Positions 17,851 to 27,028 of a stretch of DNA of 44,410 nt are shown piece after piece (the first letter of the stretch is position 1; every line of letters begins with the position of its first letter). The DNA comes from Albidovulum sp. bin36. GTDB taxonomy: Bacteria > Pseudomonadota > Alphaproteobacteria > Rhodobacterales > Rhodobacteraceae. The position numbers and the translations under genes are program-made. Under the pieces are notes generated by a model. It was not told the origin of the DNA. It saw only the letters and a list, made by a program, of their open reading frames with translations, and did no database searches. The stretch is taken from positions 1-44,410 of the forward strand of contig MPMP01000041.1 of assembly GCA_002238565.1 (NCBI GenBank). The letters are read 5' to 3'.

Positions 17851-18129
17851 TCAGGCGACTTCCTCCGCCACCATTTCCGGATGTCGGGCAATTACCTTGA
17901 TATAAGCGATGGCAAAGTCCGGAGGCGTTGACCGCGCCTGCTTCCAGTCCCGCAGCGTGCCCGGCGGCACGCAGAAGCGGCGTGCAAATTCTGTCTGTGA
18001 CAAACCCAGGCAGGTTCTTATCCTGCGGGTCAGGCGCGCCTTCAAGGCGCGGTCCATTGCCCTGGGAGTTGCATCGAAATCCTCCGGGTCGGACGGATCA
18101 GCCTTCAGTGTGGCAGGCTCTTTCTTCAC
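17851..18129 (-). CDS. XRE-type helix-turn-helix antitoxin-like regulator (BrnA position)
   Basis: The GTG at 18129 starts a 92-residue protein with an acidic N-terminal part (DPSDPEDFDATPRAMDRAL) and a C-terminal HTH (RIRTCLGLSQTEFARRFCVP, then PGTLRDWKQARSTPPDFA). It ends with AIAYIKVIARHPEMV. The LS(Q)xEFAxRFxVPxGTLRDWxxxR pattern is that of antitoxin-type regulators found next to BrnT or HigB-like toxins. Here the upstream gene is a broken brnT whose 3' end overlaps this start, the usual arrangement of such a pair. The HTH appears intact, so it could still autoregulate although its toxin is disrupted. Confidence 0.8.
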   Translation of the reverse strand: MKKEPATLKADPSDPEDFDATPRAMDRALKARLTRRIRTCLGLSQTEFARRFCVPPGTLRDWKQARSTPPDFAIAYIKVIARHPEMVAEEVA

Positions 18130-18368
18130 CTCTGTTGCTCCATCTCACGGATATGAACCGGAGCAGACCTCTTCGAAAGGTGAACACACCGGTAAAACAA
18201 CTTCTCCCGGACGGTGCCGATGACCTTGAAGCGCTCCTCTCCGTCCCGTTTCCGGATCGAGGGGATGATCAGCTGATCGGCATCCTCGAAAATCCAATGC
18301 CGAACGCCAGGACAGCCCGTGCCTTCCCGGTTGATGTCATCCTTGGCGAGGTCAAACCCATTGGCCAT
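18098..18368 (-). pseudogene. brnT: BrnT-family toxin, frameshifted
   Basis: Reading across frames gives GFDLAKDDINRE, HGLSWRSALDF, then EDADQLIIPSIRKRDGEERF, KVIGTVREKLF, and finally TGVFTFRRGLLRFISVRWSN with a stop at 18100-18098. This is the BrnT order: N-terminal D.AK...N..KHG, an E/D-RF..IG strand pair, and a closing R.IS.R.a.r.E. At least three single-base length changes are needed: two compensate each other after INRE, and one lies near 18190 where an extra T separates EKLF from TGVF. BrnT is a ribosome-independent RNase. This copy cannot give an active protein unless the indels are sequencing errors. Confidence 0.7.
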
Positions 18369-18802
18369 GAACAGAGCTATACGGGAATCCCGTATGAAAG
18401 GATAGCTTGAACTACCACCCGTTCTCGGCTGCGCGGAACAGCTCGAATTCAGTGTCTGCGAATCTCTTCCGGCCCCCGCTGACAGGACCGCGAAGGAACT
18501 GTTGGACCTCACTCCGCCCCGCTCGCTCGACCGGATCGATGTTCAGATTTTCATGCGGCGAAACTTGAGTTGCTTCAGCTGGCGGGGCCAAAGCGCCGGC
18601 GGAAACCTTGTCGCGGATGGCGCCGCGGTGCGGAGCCTGCTGCGCCCGAACCGGTCGAACCCGCGCATTTCGATGAAGCCATTCGGCAAGTGGTCGCGGC
18701 GGCGAGGCTCGAAAGCGAAAGCCCCGAAAACTCCGGAGGCTCAGTCCGCCCATCGCCGCGCCGCGCCGGATTCGAGGAAAGCGCGCCGCGCTCTGACTAC
18801 GA
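18369..18802. other. Region without recognisable gene
   Basis: A plus-strand frame from 18570 to 18827 encodes a fragment (FDEAIRQVVAAARLESESPE) that may be a decayed protein end, but I could not assign it. Nothing else stands out. Confidence 0.35.
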
Positions 18803-19981
18803 TCAGATCCTCATCAATGTATTCTGATCCAATAGGTAGTGCTGATTGATCAACACTCCAGCCGCCCCAATTAGTCGGGCATCCCGGCCGATCTGCCCCG
18901 GTTCAACGGCGGGAAAGATTACGCCTTGCAAATCTGTCACTTTCAGCTGTTCGATGACCTTTGCGACGAGCCGGTCCTTGACCGCCGGCGGGATCGCTCC
19001 GTCGATGACGACGGCATCGAAGTCCATAATCGACAACGACGAAACAACAGCGTAGGATAAGCTCTTGCTGGCCCTCTGGAGCCATTGCTCCAAATGTTCT
19101 CCGAATTCTGTCCAATCAGTCTTTGCTTCGTAGACATTCGCTGGATCAATTCCCGCCGATGCCAGACCCCGTTCCAATACAATTAGGGATGCGTGATCTA
19201 TTAGCCGATCGCCCCCGACCATATCGGGCACGCGCATCGGACCGAAGCCGCCGGCGTTGCCTCTCCGTCCTGGAAAGACGCTTCCGTTTAGCACGACGCC
19301 GCCGCCGATAAAGGTGCCCGCAAAGAAGTAGATCCAGTCTTGTTTCCCGGAGTGATCGCCAAAAATCTGTTCCGCCCTGCACGCTGCAGTGCCGTCGTTT
19401 TCAACCACGATTGTCCAGGGAACCTTCTCGTTCAAGCTCTCCAAGATATCGAAATCACGCCAAACTTGAAGCTCTTCTTTGGGAACGCCGAACTGGTCGG
19501 TCCAGCTCCAGAGCTCGAATGGCATGGCGACCGCCATCGCAGTGACGTTTTTGCGTGAAATTTTAGCCGATCGAAGAACCGGCGTCAGCATCCGTCCTAC
19601 AAAATTCATCACGTTTTCGGGGGTAGGATAGCTGTAGGCTTCTCTTCTTTTCGACACGATCTCGCCGATAAAATTAATCACCGCGAGTTCGACGCTGCGT
19701 CGGCCAATCTTCAAGGAAACATATTTGTGGGCGTCCGGGTTTATGCGCATCGGCGTTGACGGCTGACCGATGCGGCCAAGAATTCGTTCGCCGCGCAGCA
19801 CAAGCCCGCTCTTTTCAAGTTTTCTGAAAATGACGGACGTCGCGTTTGCAGAAAGCCCGCTTGCGCGTGTCGCCTGGGCCTTGGTCATCTCACCGTGGCG
19901 GCGCACGAGCTGCAGCAAAAGACGCTCGTTATAGCCTCTTACGTCAAGCTGGTTGGTTCCTCGTTGGCCAGTTGACCTCAT
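18803..19981 (-). CDS. frcR: ROK-family transcriptional regulator of the fructose importer
   Basis: The chosen ATG at 19981 has GAGG six bases upstream and begins MRSTGQRGTNQLDVRGYNER, where ROK regulators normally begin. An in-frame ATG at 20071 would add 30 residues unlike the family. The roughly 392-residue protein has an N-terminal winged HTH (LVRRHGEMTKAQATRASGLS, then NATSVIFRKLEKSGL) and a ROK sugar kinase-like domain (VENDGTAACRAEQIFG; FIGGGVVLNGSVFPGRRGNAG). The usual C-x-C-G-x-x-G-C-x-E zinc motif following GNAGE is not present, as in several rhizobial ROK regulators. It is divergent from frcB with a 370-base gap. FrcR in Sinorhizobium meliloti has the same place and type. A sugar ligand is inferred. 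Confidence 0.88.
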   Translation of the reverse strand: MRSTGQRGTNQLDVRGYNERLLLQLVRRHGEMTKAQATRASGLSANATSVIFRKLEKSGLVLRGERILGRIGQPSTPMRINPDAHKYVSLKIGRRSVELAVINFIGEIVSKRREAYSYPTPENVMNFVGRMLTPVLRSAKISRKNVTAMAVAMPFELWSWTDQFGVPKEELQVWRDFDILESLNEKVPWTIVVENDGTAACRAEQIFGDHSGKQDWIYFFAGTFIGGGVVLNGSVFPGRRGNAGGFGPMRVPDMVGGDRLIDHASLIVLERGLASAGIDPANVYEAKTDWTEFGEHLEQWLQRASKSLSYAVVSSLSIMDFDAVVIDGAIPPAVKDRLVAKVIEQLKVTDLQGVIFPAVEPGQIGRDARLIGAAGVLINQHYLLDQNTLMRI

Positions 19982-20226
19982 GCATCCCTCGACTCCTCGT
20001 TGCCGGATCTTCCGCGGCGCCTTAGGGGCGATTGCGTCCAGCAAAACAGGCGACACTATAGGTAGCTCCATTCACTCTTTCAAGCAAGCAAAACAAGTTT
20101 CAACTAATTCACCGGAAATTACCTAATGATGCGCAGCGGAATTCTGGTGTAGACACGGCTAGGAAAGACTAGATATAGCGCAGGAGCGACGCTATTCACT
20201 GGAGTGCACATTTCCGCATCTTTTTT

Positions 20227-20253
20227 TTGACGCAGTTTATAAATCACTATGAA
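20227..20253 (+). promoter_or_regulatory. Possible promoter of the frcBCA operon
   Basis: TTGACG (20227-20232) follows a run of eight T. TATGAA (20248-20253) lies 15 bases later, with an alternative TGAATT two bases on. It is about 98 bases upstream of frcB in the otherwise gene-free 19982-20350 interval. The short spacer keeps confidence low. Confidence 0.3.
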
Positions 20254-20350
20254 TTAGTTGTTGATCTTTTTTGCCGCGCTTCATATAGGGCTAGATCCGC
20301 GGCGAATCGAATTGATTCCCGAAAATTGAAGCAATAGAGGAAAAAAGGAA

Positions 20351-21373
20351 ATGAAGAAACTGTTTGCATTTGCAGGAAGTGCCTTGGTTGCTTTGTGCGC
20401 AACCGGAGGAACAGCGGTTGCGGACGATATAAAGGCATGTCTGATCACAAAAACGGACACCAATCCGTTCTTCGTTAAAATGAAAGAAGGCGCGCTTGCC
20501 AAGTCAGAGGAGCTCGGAGTGAGCCTCTCGACATTTGCAGGAAAGCTCGATGGCGACCATGAGACACAGGTCGCAGCGATCGAGACTTGCATTGCAGACG
20601 GTGCGAATGGAATACTTCTGACCGCATCGGATACGAGTTCAATCGTTTCGGCCGTTACCCAGGCGCGGGAAGCTGGATTGGTAGTCATCGCCTTGGATAC
20701 GCCACTGGACCCGATCGACGCGGCGGACATGACATTTGCCACCGACAACTTCGTTGCCGGCGAATTGATCGGCAAGTGGGCGGCTGCAACATTCGGGGAC
20801 GAAGCTGCCAACGCCAAGATCGGCATGCTCGATATCGCAGTTTCCCAACCCACAGTCGGCGTATTGCGCGACCAAGGCTTCTTGCAGGGATTTGGAATCG
20901 ATCTTGCCGATCCGAATAAGTGGGGAGACGAGGACGATCCGCGAATTGTTGGCCACGATGTAACTTTGGGCAACGAAGAAGGCGGCCGCAGGGCGATGGA
21001 AAACCTCCTTGCTTTGGACCCGATGATCAACCTGGTCTACACGATCAATGAGCCTGCGGCAGCCGGAGCGTATGAAGCGCTGAAGGCCATTGGACGCGAG
21101 AACGATGTAACTATCGTGTCCGTAGACGGCGGGTGCCCAGGCGTTGCCAATGTCAAGGCCGGAGTTATCGGCGCGACCTCTCAACAGTATCCGCTCCTGA
21201 TGGCGTCGATGGGTATCGAGGCAATTGTCGCGTGGGCCAAAGACGGAACCAAACCCGCCAACACGCCTGGCAAGGACTTTTTTGACACAGGCGTCGCACT
21301 GATCACGGACCATCCGGTTGACGGCGTCGAATCGATAGATACCGAAAAAGGCACCGAACTCTGCTGGGGATAA
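20351..21373 (+). CDS. frcB: Sugar ABC transporter periplasmic binding protein (fructose/ribose type)
   Basis: The 340-residue protein opens with a signal peptide ([19 protein letters not shown], cleavage likely after AVA at about residue 24). It then has the two-lobed Peripla_BP_4 fold: [20 protein letters not shown] at the first strand-helix, [30 protein letters not shown], and [20 protein letters not shown]. It should capture a monosaccharide and deliver it to FrcC/FrcA. Gene order and the divergent ROK regulator match the frc locus of rhizobia, hence the symbol; ribose or other pentoses remain possible. A hairpin with a T-tract follows the gene, so it is probably made in excess over the permease. 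Confidence 0.88.
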   Translation: MKKLFAFAGSALVALCATGGTAVADDIKACLITKTDTNPFFVKMKEGALAKSEELGVSLSTFAGKLDGDHETQVAAIETCIADGANGILLTASDTSSIVSAVTQAREAGLVVIALDTPLDPIDAADMTFATDNFVAGELIGKWAAATFGDEAANAKIGMLDIAVSQPTVGVLRDQGFLQGFGIDLADPNKWGDEDDPRIVGHDVTLGNEEGGRRAMENLLALDPMINLVYTINEPAAAGAYEALKAIGRENDVTIVSVDGGCPGVANVKAGVIGATSQQYPLLMASMGIEAIVAWAKDGTKPANTPGKDFFDTGVALITDHPVDGVESIDTEKGTELCWG

Positions 21374-21408
21374 GTTGACAGCGAGGCGTTCCAACGTCTA
21401 ATTGCAAG

Positions 21409-21436
21409 GGGCGGGTAATTGCACCCGCCCTTTTTT
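21409..21436 (+). terminator. Intrinsic terminator/attenuator between frcB and frcC
   Basis: GGGCGGGT (21409-21416), loop AATTGC, ACCCGCCC (21423-21430), then six T (21431-21436). The stem is a perfect 8 bp and GC-rich. It lies 36 bases after the frcB stop and 28 bases before the frcC start inside the operon, so it likely acts as a partial terminator. Confidence 0.85.
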
Positions 21437-21463
21437 CAATGTCACCGAGTTCCGGAGCAGTCC

Positions 21464-22525
21464 ATGTCCGAATCTGGCAGTAATGAAGCGGCAGCGAAGA
21501 ATGCGTCCGGCGACGTCGCAGCGTTTGAAGACCATTCAAAGGGACTGATTTCGAAAGTACACCACGCGCTCCACACGGTGCCGGCTCTGGTTCCCTTGAT
21601 CGTGCTCGTGGCGGCGATTGCGGTGTTCGGCATCCTACTCGGAAAGAAGTTCTTTTCACCGTTTGCCCTGACCCTGATTCTCCAGCAGGTTCAAATCGTC
21701 GGCATTGTCGCGGTCGCCCAATCCGTGGTCATCCTGACCGCCGGAATTGATCTTTCCGTCGGTGCGATCGCAGTGATTTCGTCGGTAATCATGGGACAGA
21801 TCACTTTTCGATACGGATTGCCGGCGGGTGCCTCCATCGCTATCGGACTCCTATTCGGCACGGCGTTCGGAATGGTCAATGGCTGGATGGTGGCGGTGAT
21901 GAAACTACCGCCATTCATAGTGACTCTGGGAACTTGGCAGATCGTCCTGGCGGCAAATTTCCTCTACTCGGCGAACGAAACGATCCGGAGCCAGGATATT
22001 GAAGCGAATGCTCCGCTTCTGCATCTCTTGGGGTCGAAATTCTCCGTAGGCGGCGCCGTCTTTACCTATGGGGTGGTCTTCCTGCTGGTTCTTGTGCTGC
22101 TGCTGGCGTATGTGCTTCGGCACACGGCATGGGGACGGCACGTCTACGCGGTGGGCGATGATCCGGAAGCCGCGGAACTCTCGGGCGTAGATGTACGGCG
22201 AACGCTCATTTCGGTTTACGGGCTTGCAGGCCTAATTTGCGCGTTTGCCGGTTGGGCGCTGATAGGCCGCATCGGATCGGTTTCACCAACATCGGGCCAA
22301 CTGCTCAACATTGAATCAATAACCGCCGTGGTCATCGGAGGAATTTCCTTGTTTGGCGGCAGGGGATCGATACTCGGCGCTTTTTTCGGCGCTCTGATCG
22401 TTGGAGTATTCACGCTGGGGCTGCGCCTCGCAGGCGCCGATGCGCAATGGACCTTTCTTCTGATCGGCGTGCTGATTATTGCCGCCGTTGCCGTCGATCA
22501 GTGGATCCGGAAGGTTGCGGCCTGA
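21464..22525 (+). CDS. frcC: Sugar ABC transporter permease (fructose/ribose type)
   Basis: The ATG at 21464 has GGAGCAG upstream. The open frame reaches further back but covers the terminator. The 353-residue protein has a hydrophilic N-terminal segment of about 38 residues, then about eight to ten hydrophobic helices of the BPD_transp_2 (RbsC/AraH) family. The signature QSVVILTAGIDLSVGAIAVI and the later GGISLFGGRGSILGAFFGALIVG are diagnostic of that family. It forms the homodimeric membrane channel of the importer. Its stop overlaps the frcA start (TGATG). Confidence 0.92.
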   Translation: MSESGSNEAAAKNASGDVAAFEDHSKGLISKVHHALHTVPALVPLIVLVAAIAVFGILLGKKFFSPFALTLILQQVQIVGIVAVAQSVVILTAGIDLSVGAIAVISSVIMGQITFRYGLPAGASIAIGLLFGTAFGMVNGWMVAVMKLPPFIVTLGTWQIVLAANFLYSANETIRSQDIEANAPLLHLLGSKFSVGGAVFTYGVVFLLVLVLLLAYVLRHTAWGRHVYAVGDDPEAAELSGVDVRRTLISVYGLAGLICAFAGWALIGRIGSVSPTSGQLLNIESITAVVIGGISLFGGRGSILGAFFGALIVGVFTLGLRLAGADAQWTFLLIGVLIIAAVAVDQWIRKVAA

Positions 22526-23292
22526 TGGAACCGATCCTCAAGGCACGGGACCTAGTGAAGCGTTATGGGCGCGTCATCGCGCTGGATCAATGCGATTTTG
22601 ATCTGCTTCCCGGAGAGGTTCTTGGCGTCATCGGCGATAACGGCGCGGGAAAATCTACATTAATCAAGGCGATTTCAGGTGCAGTCAGCCCGGACGAAGG
22701 GACGATTGAACTAGAAGGTCGAAAGGTCGACTTTCGTTCGCCTATTGAAGCAAGGGCGGCCGGTATCGAGACCGTCTATCAGACCCTCGCCATGTCCCCG
22801 GCTCTGTCAATTGCCGACAACATGTTCATGGGACGGGAGTTGCGGAAAGCAGGGTTGCGAGGGATGCTCTTTCGTCAACTGGACCGAAAGAAAATGGAGA
22901 GAATTGCGCGGGAGAAACTCTCCGAACTCGGGCTAATGACAATTCAAGACATTAATCAGGCTGTTGAAACACTGTCCGGCGGTCAGCGGCAGGGCGTAGC
23001 GGTAGCGCGCGCAGCGGCGTTCGGATCGAAAATCATTATTATGGACGAGCCGACTGCCGCACTCGGGGTGAAGGAAAGTCGCAGGGTCCTGGACCTGATC
23101 AAGGATGTGAAGTCGAGAGGAATTCCCATCATTCTGATCAGCCACAACATGCCGCATGTATTTGAAGTTTCGGATCGCATTCACATTCACAGGCTGGGAA
23201 AACGACTATGCGTCATTGATCCGCGGGAATTCAGGATGTCCGACGCGGTTGCTTTCATGACCGGCGCCGAGGAGCCGCCGGACCCCAGTTGA
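22525..23292 (+). CDS. frcA: Sugar ABC transporter ATP-binding protein (fructose/ribose type)
   Basis: The ATG at 22525 shares its A with the frcC TGA. The 255-residue protein has one nucleotide-binding domain: Walker A GDNGAGKST, Q-loop VYQTLAM, signature LSGGQRQGVAVARA, Walker B IIIMDEPTAAL and switch LISHNM. RbsA-type sugar ATPases usually carry two such domains in about 500 residues, whereas FrcA of Sinorhizobium carries one. This supports the frc assignment. The kinase gene frcK that follows in rhizobia is not present downstream. Confidence 0.92.
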   Translation: MEPILKARDLVKRYGRVIALDQCDFDLLPGEVLGVIGDNGAGKSTLIKAISGAVSPDEGTIELEGRKVDFRSPIEARAAGIETVYQTLAMSPALSIADNMFMGRELRKAGLRGMLFRQLDRKKMERIAREKLSELGLMTIQDINQAVETLSGGQRQGVAVARAAAFGSKIIIMDEPTAALGVKESRRVLDLIKDVKSRGIPIILISHNMPHVFEVSDRIHIHRLGKRLCVIDPREFRMSDAVAFMTGAEEPPDPS

Positions 23293-23863
23293 ACGATTCC
23301 ATTCGATGCTAGGTTAATGGCGTAAAATCCCGCCATCCTGTCCTTCAACTTGCGGACAGGGCGAGGGACGAAACCGCGCTCGAATTCGGAGGCTGCGACA
23401 GTTCAGGCGGACTGGCTCGACCTGGGCCAGCGCAGCTCGCGGCGCCGCGCAATGTGCGGGACCGTCTTCACGAGTACTTTTCCGCGGTGTTTGAGATTGT
23501 CTACGAAAGCCGGCCACTCATGGCGACTCCACCGACCGCGAGCCGGTAACGAATTCGCTAAGCGCGATATTGAGGCCTATCCCTCCGACGGCCTCGGCCC
23601 GGCCGCAGGTCTTGCGCAAGGTCTTAAGAAGGATTCAGGCCGACGCTGCTTTCCCTTCGCGGCGCCGATCATGCCTAGCTAGAACTGTTCGATTCAATTT
23701 GAATGTCATCAATGGAGCCGAATGCGCGACGGCTCCGCGTCGATTGTCCCGCGGTCGGCGAATGCGCGCATGGAATTGCCGACATACTGCTACCGGACTT
23801 TTTTTAATTCCGCCATTGACAAGGCCGGCAAAATCCATTTTAATTACTTTAGGAGGAATTATT
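23293..23863. other. Intergenic region between two importer operons
   Basis: No gene-like frame is visible. Two inverted repeats follow frcA: ATGGCG (23317-23322)/CGCCAT (23331-23336), then CCTGTCC/GGACAGG (about 23337-23360, loop of ten). Neither has a T-tract, so they are weak terminator candidates or RNA-stabilising ends. The 3' 150 bases precede a strong ribosome site, but no clear promoter was identified. Confidence 0.45.
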
Positions 23864-25216
23864 ATGAAACCAAACCTGTTCAAATTTGCAATGCTTGCCG
23901 TTTCGACGGCATTCGCAACCCAAGCCATCGCGCAGGACGTCACGCTGCGCTGGGCGCTGCATCCCGGAGCCGAGGCCGACGCCGTTGTCGACTATTTTGC
24001 CCCTAGGTATGAGGAAGAAACCGGCATCAAGGTTGTCGGTGAAATCCTGCCGGCCAATCAACTCCGCGATCAAATGTCCATTGAGGCAATTGGCGATACC
24101 GGCCGTTGGGACATGGGATACCACAGTCCCGGTTGGTTCGGAACTTTTGCGCCGTATGTTCTCGACCTGACTCCATTCATAGAGAAGCACGGCTTCGACG
24201 TGAGCGCCTATCCGGACCTGGTCGTCAACAGCCACATGACCTCAAGCGCTCGCGAGGGCGAATATATCGCGCTGCCGACGACGCCGGCCGCGCCAATGCT
24301 TATCCATCGCGAAGACTGGTTCTCGCACCCGGACGAGCAGGCCGCATTCGAGAAGGAGTTCGGGCGCGCGCTAGAAGTGCCGAAGACTTTCAAAGAGTTG
24401 CGCGAGGTAGCGGGGTTCTTCACCCGCGACGCCGGCGAGATGCTGGCGGGCGAAGAGCTTGAGCGCGACCTCTACGGCTGGACCGACGCGCTCGGCGCGG
24501 GCGTTGGGATAACTCGTAGCTTCATCGTCGTCTTGTACTCCTCCGGCATCAGCGGCTGGGACGACAACTTCCAGCCCGATATCGGCAACCCCATCGTTAA
24601 CGAAGTCGCCGAGTATTTCGTTGATCTGGCAAAGAACACGGCTCCCCGAGAGGCGCAGAACTGGGGATTCCTGGAAGGGCTCGAGATGTTCCGCGATGGT
24701 CGCCTCGCGATGGCGACCATGTGGCCGCAAGGCGTGGGAATCGTCGAAACCGAGGGCGGGAACGCCATGGGCAACGTCGGCTACTCCACCCTGCCCGTCT
24801 GGGAAGGCAACCTCAAAGGATTTACGCAGGGAACGCCGTTCCTCGGCGGCGGCGGCGTGTTTATCTTCGATACGCCAAATGCCGACGAGGCGTTCAAATT
24901 CCTTAAGTGGATGCTGCAGGACAACGAGGTTGAATGGGGCAAGCGCAGCCTTCAATTCTCGCGCAAGGCCCATTTCCAGAGTGAGGAGCTACGCAACCTC
25001 AGGCCGTATTATTCGGGTTTCCTGCCGACCTTCGAACAAGTGCTCCAGTCCGTCTTCATTCGTCAAGGCATTCCCGAATACGGCGCGGTCATGTGGGGCG
25101 GCGCCACCGACTACATCACCGATGTCTACTCGGGCGACCTAACGCCGGAGCAGGCTCAGGAGCGCTGGGTCAATAATATGACCGAGTCGTTCAAGGCCGC
25201 GGGATATATCCAGTAG
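23864..25216 (+). CDS. ABC transporter substrate-binding protein, family 1 (oligosaccharide/polyol type)
   Basis: The ATG at 23864 follows a near-perfect AGGAGG with a seven-base gap. The open frame extends upstream, but that part is unlike protein. The 450-residue product has a signal peptide (LFKFAMLAVSTAFATQAIAQ, cleavage after AIA/AQA near 22). The SBP_bac_1 fold follows: LRWALHPGAEADAVVDYFAP near the mature N-terminus, IGDTGRWDMGYHSPGW, YIALPTTPAAPMLIHREDWF, and a C-terminal AFKFLKWMLQDNEVEW. It should bind a disaccharide, polyol or related sugar in the periplasm. A 12-bp hairpin separates it from two permease genes. No ATPase gene follows, so a shared ATPase from elsewhere would be needed. 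Confidence 0.88.
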   Translation: MKPNLFKFAMLAVSTAFATQAIAQDVTLRWALHPGAEADAVVDYFAPRYEEETGIKVVGEILPANQLRDQMSIEAIGDTGRWDMGYHSPGWFGTFAPYVLDLTPFIEKHGFDVSAYPDLVVNSHMTSSAREGEYIALPTTPAAPMLIHREDWFSHPDEQAAFEKEFGRALEVPKTFKELREVAGFFTRDAGEMLAGEELERDLYGWTDALGAGVGITRSFIVVLYSSGISGWDDNFQPDIGNPIVNEVAEYFVDLAKNTAPREAQNWGFLEGLEMFRDGRLAMATMWPQGVGIVETEGGNAMGNVGYSTLPVWEGNLKGFTQGTPFLGGGGVFIFDTPNADEAFKFLKWMLQDNEVEWGKRSLQFSRKAHFQSEELRNLRPYYSGFLPTFEQVLQSVFIRQGIPEYGAVMWGGATDYITDVYSGDLTPEQAQERWVNNMTESFKAAGYIQ

Positions 25217-25230
25217 GAAACTCTCGCTCC

Positions 25231-25257
25231 CCTTCCCCCGGAATCTCCGGGGGAAGG
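25231..25257 (+). terminator. Strong hairpin between binding-protein and permease genes
   Basis: CCTTCCCCCGGA (25231-25242) and TCCGGGGGAAGG (25246-25257) pair perfectly over 12 bases around a three-base loop, followed by TACTTTT. It starts 15 bases after the binding-protein stop. It probably attenuates transcription or protects the upstream mRNA, giving more binding protein than permease. Confidence 0.8.
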
Positions 25258-25295
25258 TACTTTTCCCTCATCCGCGACCGTGGTAGGCGGTAACC

Positions 25296-26180
25296 ATGGC
25301 GAACATGCGCTCACGCTTTACGCGAGGCTGGTGGTTCCTCGCGCCGGGCCTCGTGCTAATGACCCTCATCGTGAGCGTGCCGCTGTTCATGGCCTTGCGC
25401 TACAGCGTGCACCGCGTATTTCTTTACCGGTTCGATGAACAGACCTTCGTCGGCCTCGCGAACTACATTCGGGCGTTTCGCGATCCATTGTACATCAATG
25501 CTCTGAAAACCACCGTAATCTTTACGCTTGGATGCCTCGCGCTCTCCATCGTGCTAGGGCTTCTCGTCGCGTTTATGCTGAGTTCGCGCCATGTGCGCAT
25601 GCGCCCGACCTGGATAGCGCTTTTTCTTGTCCCTTTCGTCGTGACCCCCGTTGTCGCAGGTATCGCGTGGCGTTTCTTCATGTGGCAGCAGGAGTTCGGC
25701 GTCATCAATCAATTGCTCGGCGCGCTGGGCGGTCCGTCCCCATACTGGCTGCTCGAGCGCGAGACTGCGCTGATTTCGGCGATCATCAGCAACTCGTGGC
25801 ACCTGACCCCGCTCGCGATTCTTGTATTCTACTCCGCGCTGACAACCATTCCGGATGAACTCTACGATGCGGGGAAAACCGACGGGGCGGGTCCGTTCCA
25901 GACGCTGTGGTACATCGTGCTCCCGATGCTGCGTCCGCACATGCTTTTCGTATCGATCATCCTGATCACGTCGGCGTTTCGGGAATTCGACATGATCTGG
26001 TCGCTTACCGGAGGCGGTCCCGGGCGCGCCACGACAGTACTGTCGATCTACGCCTACGATCGAGGAATTGCCAATCAGGACATGGGAATGGGAAATTCCA
26101 TCGCATTCTCCATGTTTATCTTTATGTCGGTGGCGGCGTGGATCTATATCACGGTGTACCGCCGGGTCTTGGAGAATTAG
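25296..26180 (+). CDS. ABC transporter permease, MalF/UgpA type
   Basis: The 294-residue protein has about six hydrophobic helices, the first at FLAPGLVLMTLIVSVPLFMA. The permease EAA loop reads DELYDAGKTDGAGPFQTLWY followed by IVLPMLRP. It pairs with the next gene to form a heterodimeric channel of the carbohydrate uptake CUT1 class. Two bases separate it from the second permease. Confidence 0.92.
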   Translation: MANMRSRFTRGWWFLAPGLVLMTLIVSVPLFMALRYSVHRVFLYRFDEQTFVGLANYIRAFRDPLYINALKTTVIFTLGCLALSIVLGLLVAFMLSSRHVRMRPTWIALFLVPFVVTPVVAGIAWRFFMWQQEFGVINQLLGALGGPSPYWLLERETALISAIISNSWHLTPLAILVFYSALTTIPDELYDAGKTDGAGPFQTLWYIVLPMLRPHMLFVSIILITSAFREFDMIWSLTGGGPGRATTVLSIYAYDRGIANQDMGMGNSIAFSMFIFMSVAAWIYITVYRRVLEN

Positions 26181-26182
26181 GA

Positions 26183-27028
26183 ATGATTTCGTCCGGCGCC
26201 AGGCGCAGGCTACTGGTGGTGCTGCTGCACTGCTTGCTCGGCCTTTGGCTAATTTACTCTATACTTCCGCCGGTGATGCTAATCGCGGCCTCATTCAATT
26301 CGACGGCGCTCTTCCGCGCCCCGCTCGACCTCATACTGCTGCGAGATTTCACGCTCTCGAATTTCGGCCAGGCGTTCACGCGAGGCGCATTCTGGTTCTT
26401 CTTCCAGAACTCGGTCATCATTTCTTCGGCGGCTGTAGTCATAACTCTCGTGGTTTGCGTGCCGATGGCCTACGGCCTGTCGAAGATATCGGGGCGCACG
26501 AGGTCGGCGGTGTCGTTCGCGGTGCTTGCGATGCGGTTCATTCCGTATGTGGTGCTTGCGCTGCCGTTTTTCCTCCTCTACGTCAACCTGGGCTTGGCGG
26601 GGTCGCGGGTCGGCCTTCTGCTTGCGCATCTCGCGATACACATTCCGTTCGCCACCTGGATGCTGATCGGCTACTTCGAGTCCGTTCCAGAGGAACTCGA
26701 ACAGGCGGGAATCATCGACGGGTGCTCGCCCTGGAACCTATTCTGGAACGTTACTCTTCCGGTGGTGCGCCCCGGCATTATCGCGCTTGCCATTCTCGTG
26801 TTCGTGATTTCGTGGAACGAGTATCTCTTCGCGCTGTTCCTCGCGGGGTCGAACGCTCAACCGCTTACGGTGGGAATCACGCGCTTCCTCGGCGGGGCGG
26901 AGGCAGGAGTCGAGTACGGGGTCATCGCCGCGTATTCCGTGCTGATTGTTTCTCCGGTAATCGTATTCGCGCTTGCAGCAAACCGCTATATCGTGAGCGG
27001 GATGACCGCCGGAGCCGTAAAGGGTTAA
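26183..27028 (+). CDS. ABC transporter permease, MalG/UgpE type
   Basis: The ATG at 26183 has GGAG eight bases upstream. The open frame extends further back over the previous gene. The 281-residue protein has six hydrophobic helices, starting LLVVLLHCLLGLWLIYSILP, and the EAA loop EELEQAGIIDGCSPWNLFWN followed by VTLPVVRPG. CUT1 second permeases end as here with a hydrophobic helix and a short basic tail. No nucleotide-binding protein follows. Confidence 0.92.
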   Translation: MISSGARRRLLVVLLHCLLGLWLIYSILPPVMLIAASFNSTALFRAPLDLILLRDFTLSNFGQAFTRGAFWFFFQNSVIISSAAVVITLVVCVPMAYGLSKISGRTRSAVSFAVLAMRFIPYVVLALPFFLLYVNLGLAGSRVGLLLAHLAIHIPFATWMLIGYFESVPEELEQAGIIDGCSPWNLFWNVTLPVVRPGIIALAILVFVISWNEYLFALFLAGSNAQPLTVGITRFLGGAEAGVEYGVIAAYSVLIVSPVIVFALAANRYIVSGMTAGAVKG

